The notes under the pieces are model-generated. The model searched no databases, was not told the origin of the DNA, and worked only from the letters and a program-made list of their open reading frames with translations. The translations under genes and the position numbers were made by a program. A stretch of 64,000 bases of DNA, taken from NCBI GenBank assembly GCA_946699065.1, contig CAMPDV010000141.1, forward strand, positions 248,001-312,000, read 5' to 3'. Numbering within the stretch: the stretch's first letter is position 1; each line of letters opens with the position of its first letter. The DNA is from Loxodes magnus (taxonomy: Eukaryota > Ciliophora > Karyorelictea > Loxodida > Loxodidae). This document shows, one piece after another, positions 1 to 14,613 of the stretch.

Positions 1-3000
1 AATCATAACTTCCCGATACGATGAACTCTGAATCACTGGATATAGCCACAGATGATACAGAATATTTGTGACCACTCATGGTCTTACAGGTACCTGTCTT
101 GACGTCCCATAGTCTCACCGTATAATCATAACTGCCCGATACGATGAACTCTGAATCACTGGATATAGCCACAGCAGATACATAACTAGTGTGACCACTC
201 ATGCTCTTACAGGTACCTGTCTTGACATCCCATAGTCTCACCGTCTAATCATCACTTCCCGATACGATGAACTCTGAATCACGGGATATAGCCACAGATA
301 ATACATAACTAGTGTGACCACTCATGGTCTTACAGGTACCTGTCTTGACGTCCCATAGTCTCACCGTATAATCATAACTTCCCGATACGATGAACTCTGA
401 ATCACTGGATATAGCCACAGATAATACATAACTAGTGTGACCACTCATTGTCTTACAGGTACCTGTCTTGACGTCCCATAGTCTCACCGTATAATCATAA
501 CTGCCCGATACGATGAACTCTGAATCACTGGATATAGCCACAGATAATACATAACTAGTGTGACCACTCATTGTCTTACAGGTACCTGTCTTGACGTCCC
601 ATAGTCTCACCGTCTAATCATAACTTCCCGATACGATGAACTCTGAATCACTGGATATAGCCACAGATAATACATAACTAGTGTGACCACTCATGGTCTT
701 ACAGGTACCTGTCTTGACGTCCCATAGTCTCACCGTATAATCTCCACTGCCCGATACGATGAACTCTGAATCACTGGATATAGCCACAGCATATAATAAC
801 TAGTGTGACCACTCATGGTCTTACAGGTACCTGTCTTGACGTCCCATAGTCTCACCGTCTAATCATAACTTGCCGATACGATGAACTCTGAATCACTGGA
901 TATAGCCACAGATAATACATAACTAGTGTGACCACTCATGGTCTTACAGGTACCTGTCTTGACGTCCCATAGTCTCACCGTCTAATCATAACTTCCCGAT
1001 ACGATGAACTCTGAATCACTGGATATAGCCACAGCAGATACATAACTAGTGTGACCACTCATGGTCTTACAGGTACCTGTCTTGACGTCCCATAGTCTCA
1101 CCGTATAATCTGCACTTCCCGATACGATGAACTCTGAATCACTGGATATAGCCACAGATAATACATAACTAGTGTGACCACTCATTGTCTTACAGGTACC
1201 TGTCTTGACGTCCCATAGTCTCACCGTCTAATCATAACTTCCCGATACGATGAACTCTGAATCACTGGATATAGCCACAGATAATACATAACTAGTGTGA
1301 CCACTCATGGTCTTACAGGTACCTGTCTTGACGTCCCATAGTCTCACCGTATAATCATAACTTCCCGATACGATGAACTCTGAATCACTGGATATAGCCA
1401 CAGCATATACATAACTAGTGTGACCACTCATGGTCTTACAGGTACCTGTCTTGACGTCCCATAGTCTCACCGTATAATCTCCACTGCCCGATACGATGAA
1501 CTCTGAATCACTGGATATAGCCACAGCATATACATAACTAGTGTGACCACTCATGGTCTTACAGGTACCTGTCTTGACGTCCCATAGTCTCACCGTCTAA
1601 TCATAACTTGCCGATACGATGAACTCTGAATCACTGGATATAGCCACAGATAATACATAACTAGTGTGACCACTCATGGTCTTACAGGTACCTGTCTTGA
1701 CGTCCCATAGTCTCACCGTCTAATCATAACTTGCCGATACGATGAACTCTGAATCACTGGATATAGCCACAGATAATACATAACTAGTGTGACCACTCAT
1801 TGTCTTACAGGTACCTGTCTTGACGTCCCATAGTCTCACCGTCTAATCATAACTTCCCGATACGATGAACTCTGAATCACTGGATATAGCCACAGATAAT
1901 ACATAACTAGTGTGACCACTCATTGTCTTACAGGTACCTGTCTTGACGTCCCATAGTCTCACCGTCTAATCATAACTTCCCGATACGATGAACTCTGAAT
2001 CACTGGATATAGCCACAGATAATACATAACTAGTGTGACCACTCATTGTCTTACAGGTACCTGTCTTGACGTCCCATAGTCTCACCGTCTAATCATAACT
2101 TCCCGATACGATGAACTCTGAATCACTGGATATAGCCACAGCAGATACATAACTAGTGTGACCACTCATGGTCTTACAGGTACCTGTCTTGACGTCCCAT
2201 AGTCTCACCGTATAATCATAACTTCCCGATACGATGAACTCTGAATCACTGGATATAGCCACAGCATATACATAACTAGTGTGACCACTCATGGTCTTAC
2301 AGGTACCTGTCTTGACGTCCCATAGTCTCACCGTATAATCTCCACTGCCCGATACGATGAACTCTGAATCACTGGATATAGCCACAGCATATACATAACT
2401 AGTGTGACCACTCATGGTCTTACAGGTACCTGTCTTGACGTCCCATAGTCTCACCGTCTAATCATAACTTGCCGATACGATGAACTCTGAATCACTGGAT
2501 ATAGCCACAGCATATACATAACTAGTGTGACCACTCATGGTCTTACAGGTACCTGTCTTGACGTCCCATAGTCTCACCGTCTAATCATAACTTCCCGATA
2601 CGATGAACTCTGAATCACTGGATATAGCCACAGATAATACATAACTAGTGTGACCACTCATGGTCTTACAGGTACCTGTCTTGACGTCCCATAGTCTCAC
2701 CGTCTAATCATAACTTCCCGATACGATGAACTCTGAATCACTGGATATAGCCACAGATAATACATAACTAGTGTGACCACTCATTGTCTTACAGGTACCT
2801 GTCTTGACGTCCCATAGTCTCACCGTCTAATCATAACTTCCCGATACGATGAACTCTGAATCACGGGATATAGCCACAGATAATACATAACTAGTGTGAC
2901 CACTCATGGTCTTACAGGTACCTGTCTTGACGTCCCATAGTCTCACCGTCTAATCATAACTTCCCGATACGATGAACTCTGAATCACTGGATATAGCCAC

Positions 3001-6000
3001 AGATGATACAGAATATTTGTGACCACTCATGGTCTTACAGGTACCTGTCTTGACGTCCCATAGTCTCACCGTATAATCATAACTGCCCGATACGATGAAC
3101 TCTGAATCACTGGATATAGCCACAGCAGATACATAACTAGTGTGACCACTCATGCTCTTACAGGTACCTGTCTTGACATCCCATAGTCTCACCGTCTAAT
3201 CATCACTTCCCGATACGATGAACTCTGAATCACTGGATATAGCCACAGATAATACATAACTAGTGTGACCACTCATGGTCTTACAGGTACCTGTCTTGAC
3301 GTCCCATAGTCTCACCGTCTAATCATAACTTCCCGATACGATGAACTCTGAATCACTGGATATAGCCACAGATGATACAGAATATTTGTGACCACTCATG
3401 GTCTTACAGGTACCTGTCTTGACGTCCCATAGTCTCACCGTATAATCTCCACTGCCCGATACGATGAACTCTGAATCACTGGATATAGCCACAGCAGATA
3501 CATAACTAGTGTGACCACTCATGCTCTTACAGGTACCTGTCTTGACATCCCATAGTCTCACCGTCTAATCATCACTTCCCGATACGATGAACTCTGAATC
3601 ACTGGATATAGCCACAGATAATACATAACTAGTGTGACCACTCATTGTCTTACAGGTACCTGTCTTGACGTCCCATAGTCTCACCGTCTAATCATAACTT
3701 CCCGATACGATGAACTCTGAATCACTGGATATAGCCACAGCAGATACATAACTAGTGTGACCACTCATGGTCTTACAGGTACCTGTCTTGACGTCCCATA
3801 GTCTCACCGTATAATCATAACTGCCCGATACGATGAACTCTGAATCACTGGATATAGCCACAGATAATACATAACTAGTGTGACCACTCATTGTCTTACA
3901 GGTACCTGTCTTGACGTCCCATAGTCTCACCGTCTAATCATAACTTCCCGATACGATGAACTCTGAATCACTGGATATAGCCACAGATAATACATAACTA
4001 GTGTGACCACTCATGGTCTTACAGGTACCTGTCTTGACGTCCCATAGTCTCACCGTATAATCATAACTTCCCGATACGATGAACTCTGAATCACTGGATA
4101 TAGCCACAGATAATACATAACTAGTGTGACCACTCATTGTCTTACAGGTACCTGTCTTGACGTCCCATAGTCTCACCGTCTAATCATAACTTCCCGATAC
4201 GATGAACTCTGAATCACTGGATATAGCCACAGATGATACAGAATATTTGTGACCACTCATGGTCTTACAGGTACCTGTCTTGACGTCCCATAGTCTCACC
4301 GTATAATCTCCACTGCCCGATACGATGAACTCTGAATCACTGGATATAGCCACAGCATATACATAACTAGTGTGACCACTCATGGTCTTACAGGTACCTG
4401 TCTTGACGTCCCATAGTCTCACCGTATAATCTCCACTGCCCGATACGATGAACTCTGAATCACTGGATATAGCCACAGCATATACATAACTAGTGTGACC
4501 ACTCATGGTCTTACAGGTACCTGTCTTGACGTCCCATAGTCTCACCGTCTAATCATAACTTGCCGATACGATGAACTCTGAATCACTGGATATAGCCACA
4601 GATAATACATAACTAGTGTGACCACTCATGGTCTTACAGGTACCTGTCTTGACGTCCCATAGTCTCACCGTCTAATCATAACTTGCCGATACGATGAACT
4701 CTGAATCACTGGATATAGCCACAGATAATACATAACTAGTGTGACCACTCATTGTCTTACAGGTACCTGTCTTGACGTCCCATAGTCTCACCGTCTAATC
4801 ATAACTTCCCGATACGATGAACTCTGAATCACTGGATATAGCCACAGATAATACATAACTAGTGTGACCACTCATTGTCTTACAGGTACCTGTCTTGACG
4901 TCCCATAGTCTCACCGTCTAATCATAACTTCCCGATACGATGAACTCTGAATCACTGGATATAGCCACAGATAATACATAACTAGTGTGACCACTCATTG
5001 TCTTACAGGTACCTGTCTTGACGTCCCATAGTCTCACCGTCTAATCATAACTTCCCGATACGATGAACTCTGAATCACTGGATATAGCCACAGCAGATAC
5101 ATAACTAGTGTGACCACTCATTGTCTTACAGGTACCTGTCTTGACGTCCCATAGTCTCACCGTCTAATCATAACTTCCCGATACGATGAACTCTGAATCA
5201 CTGGATATAGCCACAGCAGATACATAACTAGTGTGACCACTCATTGTCTTACAGGTACCTGTCTTGACGTCCCATAGTCTCACCGTCTAATCATAACTTC
5301 CCGATACGATGAACTCTGAATCACTGGATATAGCCACAGATAATACATAACTAGTGTGACCACTCATTGTCTTACAGGTACCTGTCTTGACGTCCCATAG
5401 TCTCACCGTATAATCATAACTTCCCGATACGATGAACTCTGAATCACTGGATATAGCCACAGATAATACATAACTAGTGTGACCACTCATGGTCTTACAG
5501 GTACCTGTCTTGACGTCCCATAGTCTCACCGTCTAATCATAACTGCCCGATACGATGAACTCTGAATCACTGGATATAGCCACAGCTAATACATAACTAG
5601 TGTGACCACTCATTGTCTTACAGGTACCTGTCTTGACGTCCCATAGTCTCACCGTCTAATCATAACTTCCCGATACGATGAACTCTGAATCACTGGATAT
5701 AGCCACAGATAATACATAACTAGTGTGACCACTCATGGTCTTACAGGTACCTGTCTTGACGTCCCATAGTCTCACCGTATAATCTCCACTGCCCGATACG
5801 ATGAACTCTGAATCACTGGATATAGCCACAGCATATACATAACTAGTGTGACCACTCATGGTCTTACAGGTACCTGTCTTGACGTCCCATAGTCTCACCG
5901 TCTAATCATAACTTGCCGATACGATGAACTCTGAATCACTGGATATAGCCACAGATAATACATAACTAGTGTGACCACTCATTGTCTTACAGGTACCTGT

Positions 6001-9000
6001 CTTGACGTCCCATAGTCTCACCGTCTAATCATAACTTCCCGATACGATGAACTCTGAATCACTGGATATAGCCACAGCAGATACATAACTAGTGTGACCA
6101 CTCATGGTCTTACAGGTACCTGTCTTGACGTCCCATAGTCTCACCGTATAATCTGCACTTCCCGATACGATGAACTCTGAATCACTGGATATAGCCACAG
6201 ATAATACATAACTAGTGTGACCACTCATTGTCTTACAGGTACCTGTCTTGACGTCCCATAGTCTCACCGTCTAATCATAACTTCCCGATACGATGAACTC
6301 TGAATCACTGGATATAGCCACAGCATATACATAACTAGTGTGACCACTCATGGTCTTACAGGTACCTGTCTTGACGTCCCATAGTCTCACCGTATAATCT
6401 CCACTGCCCGATACGATGAACTCTGAATCACTGGATATAGCCACAGCATATACATAACTAGTGTGACCACTCATGGTCTTACAGGTACCTGTCTTGACGT
6501 CCCATAGTCTCACCGTCTAATCATAACTTGCCGATACGATGAACTCTGAATCACTGGATATAGCCACAGATAATACATAACTAGTGTGACCACTCATGGT
6601 CTTACAGGTACCTGTCTTGACGTCCCATAGTCTCACCGTCTAATCATAACTTGCCGATACGATGAACTCTGAATCACTGGATATAGCCACAGATAATACA
6701 TAACTAGTGTGACCACTCATTGTCTTACAGGTACCTGTCTTGACGTCCCATAGTCTCACCGTCTAATCATAACTTCCCGATACGATGAACTCTGAATCAC
6801 TGGATATAGCCACAGATAATACATAACTAGTGTGACCACTCATTGTCTTACAGGTACCTGTCTTGACGTCCCATAGTCTCACCGTCTAATCATAACTTCC
6901 CGATACGATGAACTCTGAATCACTGGATATAGCCACAGATAATACATAACTAGTGTGACCACTCATTGTCTTACAGGTACCTGTCTTGACGTCCCATAGT
7001 CTCACCGTATAATCATAACTTCCCGATACGATGAACTCTGAATCACTGGATATAGCCACAGCAGATACATAACTAGTGTGACCACTCATGGTCTTACAGG
7101 TACCTGTCTTGACGTCCCATAGTCTCACCGTCTAATCATAACTTGCCGATACGATGAACTCTGAATCACTGGATATAGCCACAGCATATACATAACTAGT
7201 GTGACCACTCATGGTCTTACAGGTACCTGTCTTGACGTCCCATAGTCTCACCGTATAATCTCCACTGCCCGATACGATGAACTCTGAATCACTGGATATA
7301 GCCACAGCATATACATAACTAGTGTGACCACTCATGGTCTTACAGGTACCTGTCTTGACGTCCCATAGTCTCACCGTCTAATCATAACTTGCCGATACGA
7401 TGAACTCTGAATCACTGGATATAGCCACAGCATATACATAACTAGTGTGACCACTCATGGTCTTACAGGTACCTGTCTTGACGTCCCATAGTCTCACCGT
7501 CTAATCATAACTTCCCGATACGATGAACTCTGAATCACTGGATATAGCCACAGATGATACAGAATATTTGTGACCACTCATGGTCTTACAGGTACCTGTC
7601 TTGACGTCCCATAGTCTCACCGTATAATCATAACTTCCCGATACGATGAACTCTGAATCACTGGATATAGCCACAGCAGATACATAACTAGTGTGACCAC
7701 TCATGGTCTTACAGGTACCTGTCTTGACGTCCCATAGTCTACCCGTCTCATCTCTACTTCCCGATACGATGAACTCTGAATCACGGGATATAGCCACAGA
7801 TAATACATAACTAGTGTGACCACTCATGGTCTTACAGGTACCTGTCTTGACGTCCCATAGTCTCACCGTCTAATCATAACTTCCCGATACGATGAACTCT
7901 GAATCACTGGATATAGCCACAGATGATACAGAATATTTGTGACCACTCATGGTCTTACAGGTACCTGTCTTGACGTCCCATAGTCTCACCGTATAATCTC
8001 CACTGCCCGATACGATGAACTCTGAATCACTGGATATAGCCACAGCAGATACATAACTAGTGTGACCACTCATGCTCTTACAGGTACCTGTCTTGACATC
8101 CCATAGTCTCACCGTCTAATCATCACTTCCCGATACGATGAACTCTGAATCACTGGATATAGCCACAGATAATACATAACTAGTGTGACCACTCATTGTC
8201 TTACAGGTACCTGTCTTGACGTCCCATAGTCTCACCGTCTAATCATAACTTCCCGATACGATGAACTCTGAATCACTGGATATAGCCACAGCAGATACAT
8301 AACTAGTGTGACCACTCATGGTCTTACAGGTACCTGTCTTGACGTCCCATAGTCTCACCGTATAATCATAACTGCCCGATACGATGAACTCTGAATCACT
8401 GGATATAGCCACAGATAATACATAACTAGTGTGACCACTCATTGTCTTACAGGTACCTGTCTTGACGTCCCATAGTCTCACCGTCTAATCATAACTTCCC
8501 GATACGATGAACTCTGAATCACTGGATATAGCCACAGATAATACATAACTAGTGTGACCACTCATGGTCTTACAGGTACCTGTCTTGACGTCCCATAGTC
8601 TCACCGTATAATCATAACTTCCCGATACGATGAACTCTGAATCACTGGATATAGCCACAGATAATACATAACTAGTGTGACCACTCATTGTCTTACAGGT
8701 ACCTGTCTTGACGTCCCATAGTCTCACCGTCTAATCATAACTTCCCGATACGATGAACTCTGAATCACTGGATATAGCCACAGCAGATACATAACTAGTG
8801 TGACCACTCATTGTCTTACAGGTACCTGTCTTGACGTCCCATAGTCTCACCGTCTAATCATAACTTCCCGATACGATGAACTCTGAATCACTGGATATAG
8901 CCACAGCAGATACATAACTAGTGTGACCACTCATTGTCTTACAGGTACCTGTCTTGACGTCCCATAGTCTCACCGTCTAATCATAACTTCCCGATACGAT

Positions 9001-11912
9001 GAACTCTGAATCACTGGATATAGCCACAGATAATACATAACTAGTGTGACCACTCATTGTCTTACAGGTACCTGTCTTGACGTCCCATAGTCTCACCGTA
9101 TAATCATAACTTCCCGATACGATGAACTCTGAATCACTGGATATAGCCACAGATAATACATAACTAGTGTGACCACTCATGGTCTTACAGGTACCTGTCT
9201 TGACGTCCCATAGTCTCACCGTATAATCATAACTTCCCGATACGATGAACTCTGAATCACTGGATATAGCCACAGATAATACATAACTAGTGTGACCACT
9301 CATTGTCTTACAGGTACCTGTCTTGACGTCCCATAGTCTCACCGTCTAATCATAACTTCCCGATACGATGAACTCTGAATCACTGGATATAGCCACAGCA
9401 TATACATAACTAGTGTGACCACTCATGGTCTTACAGGTACCTGTCTTGACGTCCCATAGTCTCACCGCATTATCATAACTTCCCGATACGATGAACTCTG
9501 AATCACTGGATATAGCCACAGATAATACATAACTAGTGTGACCACTCATGGTCTTACAGGTACCTGACTTGACGTCCCATAGTCTACCCGTCTCATCATA
9601 ACTTCCCGATACGATGAACTCTGAATCACTGGATATAGCCACAGATAATACATAACTAGTGTGACCACTCATGGTCTTACAGGTACCTGTCTTGACGTCC
9701 CATAGTCTCACCGTCTAATCATAACTTCCCGATACGATGAACTCTGAATCACTGGATATAGCCACAGATAATACATAACTAGTGTGACCACTCATTGTCT
9801 TACAGGTACCTGTCTTGACGTCCCATAGTCTCACCGTCTAATCATAACTTCCCGATACGATGAACTCTGAATCACTGGATATAGCCACAGATAATACATA
9901 ACTAGTGTGACCACTCATGGTCTTACAGGTACCTGTCTTGACGTCCCATAGTCTCACCGTATAATCATAACTTCCCGATACGATGAACTCTGAATCACTG
10001 GATATAGCCACAGATGATACAGAATATTTGTGACCACTCATGGTCTTACAGGTACCTGTCTTGACGTCCCATAGTCTCACCGTATAATCATAACTTCCCG
10101 ATACGATGAACTCTGAATCACTGGATATAGCCACAGCAGATACATAACTAGTGTGACCACTCATGGTCTTACAGGTACCTGTCTTGACGTCCCATAGTCT
10201 CACCGTATAATCATAACTGCCCGATACGATGAACTCTGAATCACTGGATATAGCCACAGATAATACATAACTAGTGTGACCACTCATTGTCTTACAGGTA
10301 CCTGTCTTGACGTCCCATAGTCTCACCGTCTAATCATAACTTGCCGATACGATGAACTCTGAATCACTGGATATAGCCACAGATAATACATAACTAGTGT
10401 GACCACTCATGGTCTTACAGGTACCTGTCTTGACGTCCCATAGTCTCACCGCATTATCATAACTTCCCGATACGATGAACTCTGAATCACTGGATATAGC
10501 CACAGCAGATACATAACTAGTGTGACCACTCATGGTCTTACAGGTACCTGTCTTGACGTCCCATAGTCTCACCGTCTAATCATAACTTCCCGATACGATG
10601 AACTCTGAATCACTGGATATAGCCACAGCAGATACATAACTAGTGTGACCACTCATGGTCTTACAGGTACCTGTCTTGACGTCCCATAGTCTCACCGTAT
10701 AATCTGCACTTCCCGATACGATGAACTCTGAATCACTGGATATAGCCACAGATAATACATAACTAGTGTGACCACTCATGGTCTTACAGGTACCTGTCTT
10801 GACGTCCCATAGTCTCACCGTATAATCTCCACTGCCCGATACGATGAACTCTGAATCACTGGATATAGCCACAGCATATACATAACTAGTGTGACCACTC
10901 ATGGTCTTACAGGTACCTGTCTTGACGTCCCATAGTCTCACCGTCTAATCATAACTTGCCGATACGATGAACTCTGAATCACTGGATATAGCCACAGATA
11001 ATACATAACTAGTGTGACCACTCATGGTCTTACAGGTACCTGTCTTGACGTCCCATAGTCTCACCGTCTAATCATAACTTCCCGATACGATGAACTCTGA
11101 ATCACTGGATATAGCCACAGATAATACATAACTAGTGTGACCACTCATGGTCTTACAGGTACCTGTCTTGACGTCCCATAGTCTCACCGTCTAATCATAA
11201 CTTCCCGATACGATGAACTCTGAATCACTGGATATAGCCACAGCAGATACATAACTAGTGTGACCACTCATGGTCTTACAGGTACCTGTCTTGACGTCCC
11301 ATAGTCTACCCGTCTCATCTCTACTTCCCGATACGATGAACTCTGAATCACTGGATATAGCCACAGATGATACATAATGTCTGTGACAACTCATGGTCTT
11401 ACAGGTACCTGTCTTGACGTCCCATAGTCTCACCGTATAATCTGCACTTCCCAATACGATGAACTCTGAATCACTGGATATAGCCACAGATTATACATAA
11501 CTAATGTGACCACTCATGGTCTTACAGGTACCTGTCTTGACGTCCCATAGTCTCACCATCTAATCATAACTTCCCAATACGATGAACTCTGAATCACTGG
11601 ATATAGCCACAGATGATACATAATGTAAGTGACCACTCATGGTCTTACAGGTACCTGTCTTGACGTCCCATAGTCTCACCATCTAATCATAACTTCCCGA
11701 TACGATGAACTCTGAATCACTGGATATAGCCACAGCAGATACATAACTAGTGTGACCACTCATGGTCTTACAGGTACCTGTCTTGACGTCCCATAGTCTC
11801 ACCGTATAATCTCCACTGCCCGATACGATGAACTCTGAATCACTGGATATAGCCACAGCATATACATAACTAGTGTGACCACTCATGGTCTTACAGGTAC
11901 CTGTATTGACTT
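1..11912 (-). CDS. Giant WD40-repeat protein, partial (3' end outside window)
   Basis: The gene is read right to left and runs off the left edge. Each 123-bp unit encodes a 41-residue WD40 blade with [10 protein letters not shown], an SGH dipeptide site, [11 protein letters not shown] and SGS, so about 97 blades lie in this window, enough for many seven-blade propellers. In about half the units a TAG codon stands where the others have Tyr (YDYTV versus YD-TAG-TV), which fits TAG = Gln. WD40 propellers are protein-interaction platforms; the partner is unknown. Units at the 5' edge (11300-11900) are more diverged, as in other arrays homogenised by unequal exchange. Variation is confined to a few codons (HTSYV followed by LS, SA or YA; GS-Y/G/A/R-D; YTV, QTV, ETG or NAV). 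One unit near 794 lacks one base, which shifts the frame of everything downstream. The N-terminus is unresolved: a Lys-rich reading continues in frame to about 12339, where an ATG occurs, but the start cannot be fixed. Confidence 0.85.
1..11912 (-). repeat. Tandem array of 123-bp units (~97 copies)
   Basis: The units are head to tail with almost invariant length and near identity; each carries GGTACC once. Larger blocks are also duplicated: 3190-4180 recurs about 4551 bp (37 units) to the right, 5041-5530 recurs 3690 bp (30 units) to the right, and 1228-1593 recurs 861 bp (7 units) to the right. This points to recent unequal crossing-over or gene conversion. It is the coding array of the WD40 gene, not satellite DNA. 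Confidence 0.95.
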
Positions 11913-14040
11913 TTCTTATTTTATATCTTCTATTTAAATAGTTTTAGTCTTTTTAAGCTTTTTTACTTCATTAATTAATTTTTTTTTATTTCCGTTTTTT
12001 TTTTCTTTTGTCATTTTCTTTTAACAACTTTTTTTGTTTTTTTTCTATTTGATTAACAACTTTTTTAACTTTTACAATCGTTTTTTTTTAAATATTATTT
12101 TTTAGCAATTTGTTTTTTTAAGTTTTATGCTTTGATTTCATTTTTTATATTTATTTTTTATTTGTTAAATTTTCAGAGATATTTAGTTATTTTTATGATG
12201 ATTTACTTTTTTTATTAGATTTTAAAGGGTATTTTACTTTTTATAACGATAATTTATATGTAATTTTCTCGACAGATTTTAAAAACTCTTGAAATAATAA
12301 AAACTTTAAATTTTTTGTTCCATTACATTAGAGCTTCATTTTAATTAGATTGGATTGTTTCATGTTAGATACATTACAACGATTTTGTTATGTCATCAAG
12401 CTTGAAAGAGCCATATTTAGAGTTGTTGTATTTTGATTTTTTAAGTATTTAATTTTTAAAGACAAATTACTTTTACGGCTCAAAGCTTGCGTTTAAATAT
12501 AAACTTCGCTTTTAGAAGATTGATAGTGATTCTGATTCTTCTTATAAATCTGCAAAGTATCTTTAGGAACTAATAAGTGTAACTAATATCATATTTGTAT
12601 GATCTCACCAAATGATCAATGTTACTTAAACTGATGGGCTCTTATTTTTAAGTAACATAAAATGATGTTCCTTTAATTATGATTAGAAAATTAGGCATTT
12701 TTTAAAAGCAAAAAGTAACTTATTTAGGAGTGATTCTACTTCGGAAGAAGAGATTTAATTCCCATTGAAAAAAGTCAAAATAAGAATTATAACTGAAATG
12801 AAGAAGTTGCTTTTTAACTAAAGAGACATATGAGAGTTACTCCTTAACATTTTAAAATTTATGCAGACTTTTTACACTACCTAAAGCAGAATATGGATAA
12901 GAATTAATGCCATGAGGCATTTCAAAAGTAGCAACTGGAGTTCTGAAATAACTGGAATTAGTCATGAGATTGGGTTAAAGAAAAACATTTTAAGCAGCAA
13001 TTTCAATTTTAACGAGTCATGCTATATAGATTTAAACTGGTTACCTTTTAAACTAATTAGGCTATTAAGTTATCTAAATTCTAATATAAAATGAGATAAG
13101 AAACCATTTATTTTCCAAGCGACAATAGATTCTCTTTTTATTAGCAACTGGAAAATGATTTCAATACTATGATTAAGTTCAATAATTATAAGACTTTTAT
13201 AATATCGACCTGTAGAATTCCTAGGTTAGTAAAAATTTAAAAACCTTTACTAAATATATAAAAGACAAAATACAACCTTTTTTCTATTATACAGCTACTC
13301 AAAGGTTTAGGAGAATGAAAACAGCTAAAATATATACTGAGTAATTTGGTGATCTTTAGCAATCTCCACAAATACTTATACTAAGTTAAGCAAATGTTAT
13401 AGACGAGAAATTGTCAGTATATATAAACTTAGAGCCTAATCTTATCATTTTCATAAATATCTTTAGGATCGTCATTATTCTACTGATAATCCCTAATGCA
13501 TGTGAGGAGACTATGAGACATTTGTGTATATCTTTCATTAGTTGAATTATTCTAGTATAAGGGTTAACTATTGTAAAAGATTGGGAATAATGACTTTAAA
13601 CGTCTTATATTATATAGTTAAGGATTTATAAACTCCTTTCCATTGTCTTATTTGGGATATTTAGATTTATAAATCAAAATATTTTCTAAGAAGCTACTGA
13701 AAAGAAAATTTGTGTTCCTAGAAATGGAGAAAATAAAATGAAAGAAGTAAAGAAGAATAGAAAATAGGAGTAATGGAAGATAAATTATGAGATCAAGACA
13801 AGATTATAAGCAATTTAAAGCCTTTATTAACGACTATAATTGAAAGAAGCAATTCTTGCAATTATAGACGTCAAAATCTCTTTTAGTTAAATTTAAATTA
13901 AATAATTAAATTCTTGAATTGTAAAAATTAAAGTCTTAAATGTCTTTACCTCCTCACAACTTGAAATTTTCCTCTTTCTCACAGTCTTTTCCTCAGATAC
14001 TATCCACTTTTTATCCTTACTCAATACTATAGAATACATT
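11913..14040. other. AT-rich region with unresolved coding potential
   Basis: Several frames on both strands give protein-like translations under the altered code. The minus-strand frame continuous with the WD40 array gives a Lys-rich N-terminal extension. A plus-strand frame starting at 12362 gives a basic, helix-like sequence to about 13990. No domain or paralogue decides between them, so no gene is called. Confidence 0.3.
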
Positions 14041-14480
14041 TCTTGTCTATTCTTTAAAGAGTCTATATACATTTACCTGCATTAAAGTTCCATATGTTGG
14101 TTGTAGAGCCCGATGAACCAGAAAACAGAACACTTGAATCGTTACTAAGTTGAATATTACTTATAGTAGTTGTATGACCTTCCAGAATTCGAATAGCATA
14201 TATCCAATTCGAAATCCCATATTTTAATTAATTTGTCACAAGAATCGGAAATAATAATCTTTATTGTCCAGTGATAATATTACAGATTCAATCCAAAACT
14301 AGATCCCTGAAAGAGTTTTGAATAAACTAACCAGTTGATAAAGGTCAGAATTTAATCATTTATCTCCACTTCCCGATATAATTTATTTCTTGGCACTGGC
14401 TATTGCTACCGATAAAACTCAATCAGTATGTCCAATCAAAGTTCTCATGCAGTTTCCTTATTTTCACTTAATTATCTTAG
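14041..14480 (-). pseudogene. Decayed WD40-repeat gene fragment
   Basis: Reading leftward, at least three blades are recognisable: a piece with LIGHTD, a TGA, then VLSVAIAS and IISGSGDK; a piece with IKFWPLSTG; and pieces with IIISDSCDKLIKIWDFE, ILEGHTTTISNIQ and SGSSGSTTNIW. The Trp of the WD-equivalent dipeptide in IKFWPL and the Trp after GHTD are both TGA, where WD40 proteins commonly carry Trp. The blades are in different frames, with at least three shifts not explained by plausible introns, and the blades are far more diverged than those of the array at 1-11912. It is probably a broken relative of that gene, lying on the same strand 2 kb upstream of it. Confidence 0.65.
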
Positions 14481-14613
14481 ACCATTTTCGAAATCAGATT
14501 TAGAATAATTAAGCACACATTTAACTTCTTACTGAGTCGGGAGTTATTCATAAACCTTAGAAGATCTTACCATATTTATAGTTCCAGCATCATATAAAAA
14601 TGGAAATTTCTTT

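Noticed and set aside
245-11886. Two dozen separate short ORFs of WD40 units
   Set aside because: They are pieces of one gene cut at TAG codons that encode Gln in this organism.
1-11912. CRISPR-like array
   Set aside because: The 123-bp units are contiguous coding repeats without spacers, in a eukaryote-type sequence with introns.
12390-13964. 524-codon gene starting at ATG 12390
   Set aside because: Other frames of the same stretch are at least as protein-like, and no domain or paralogue supports this one.
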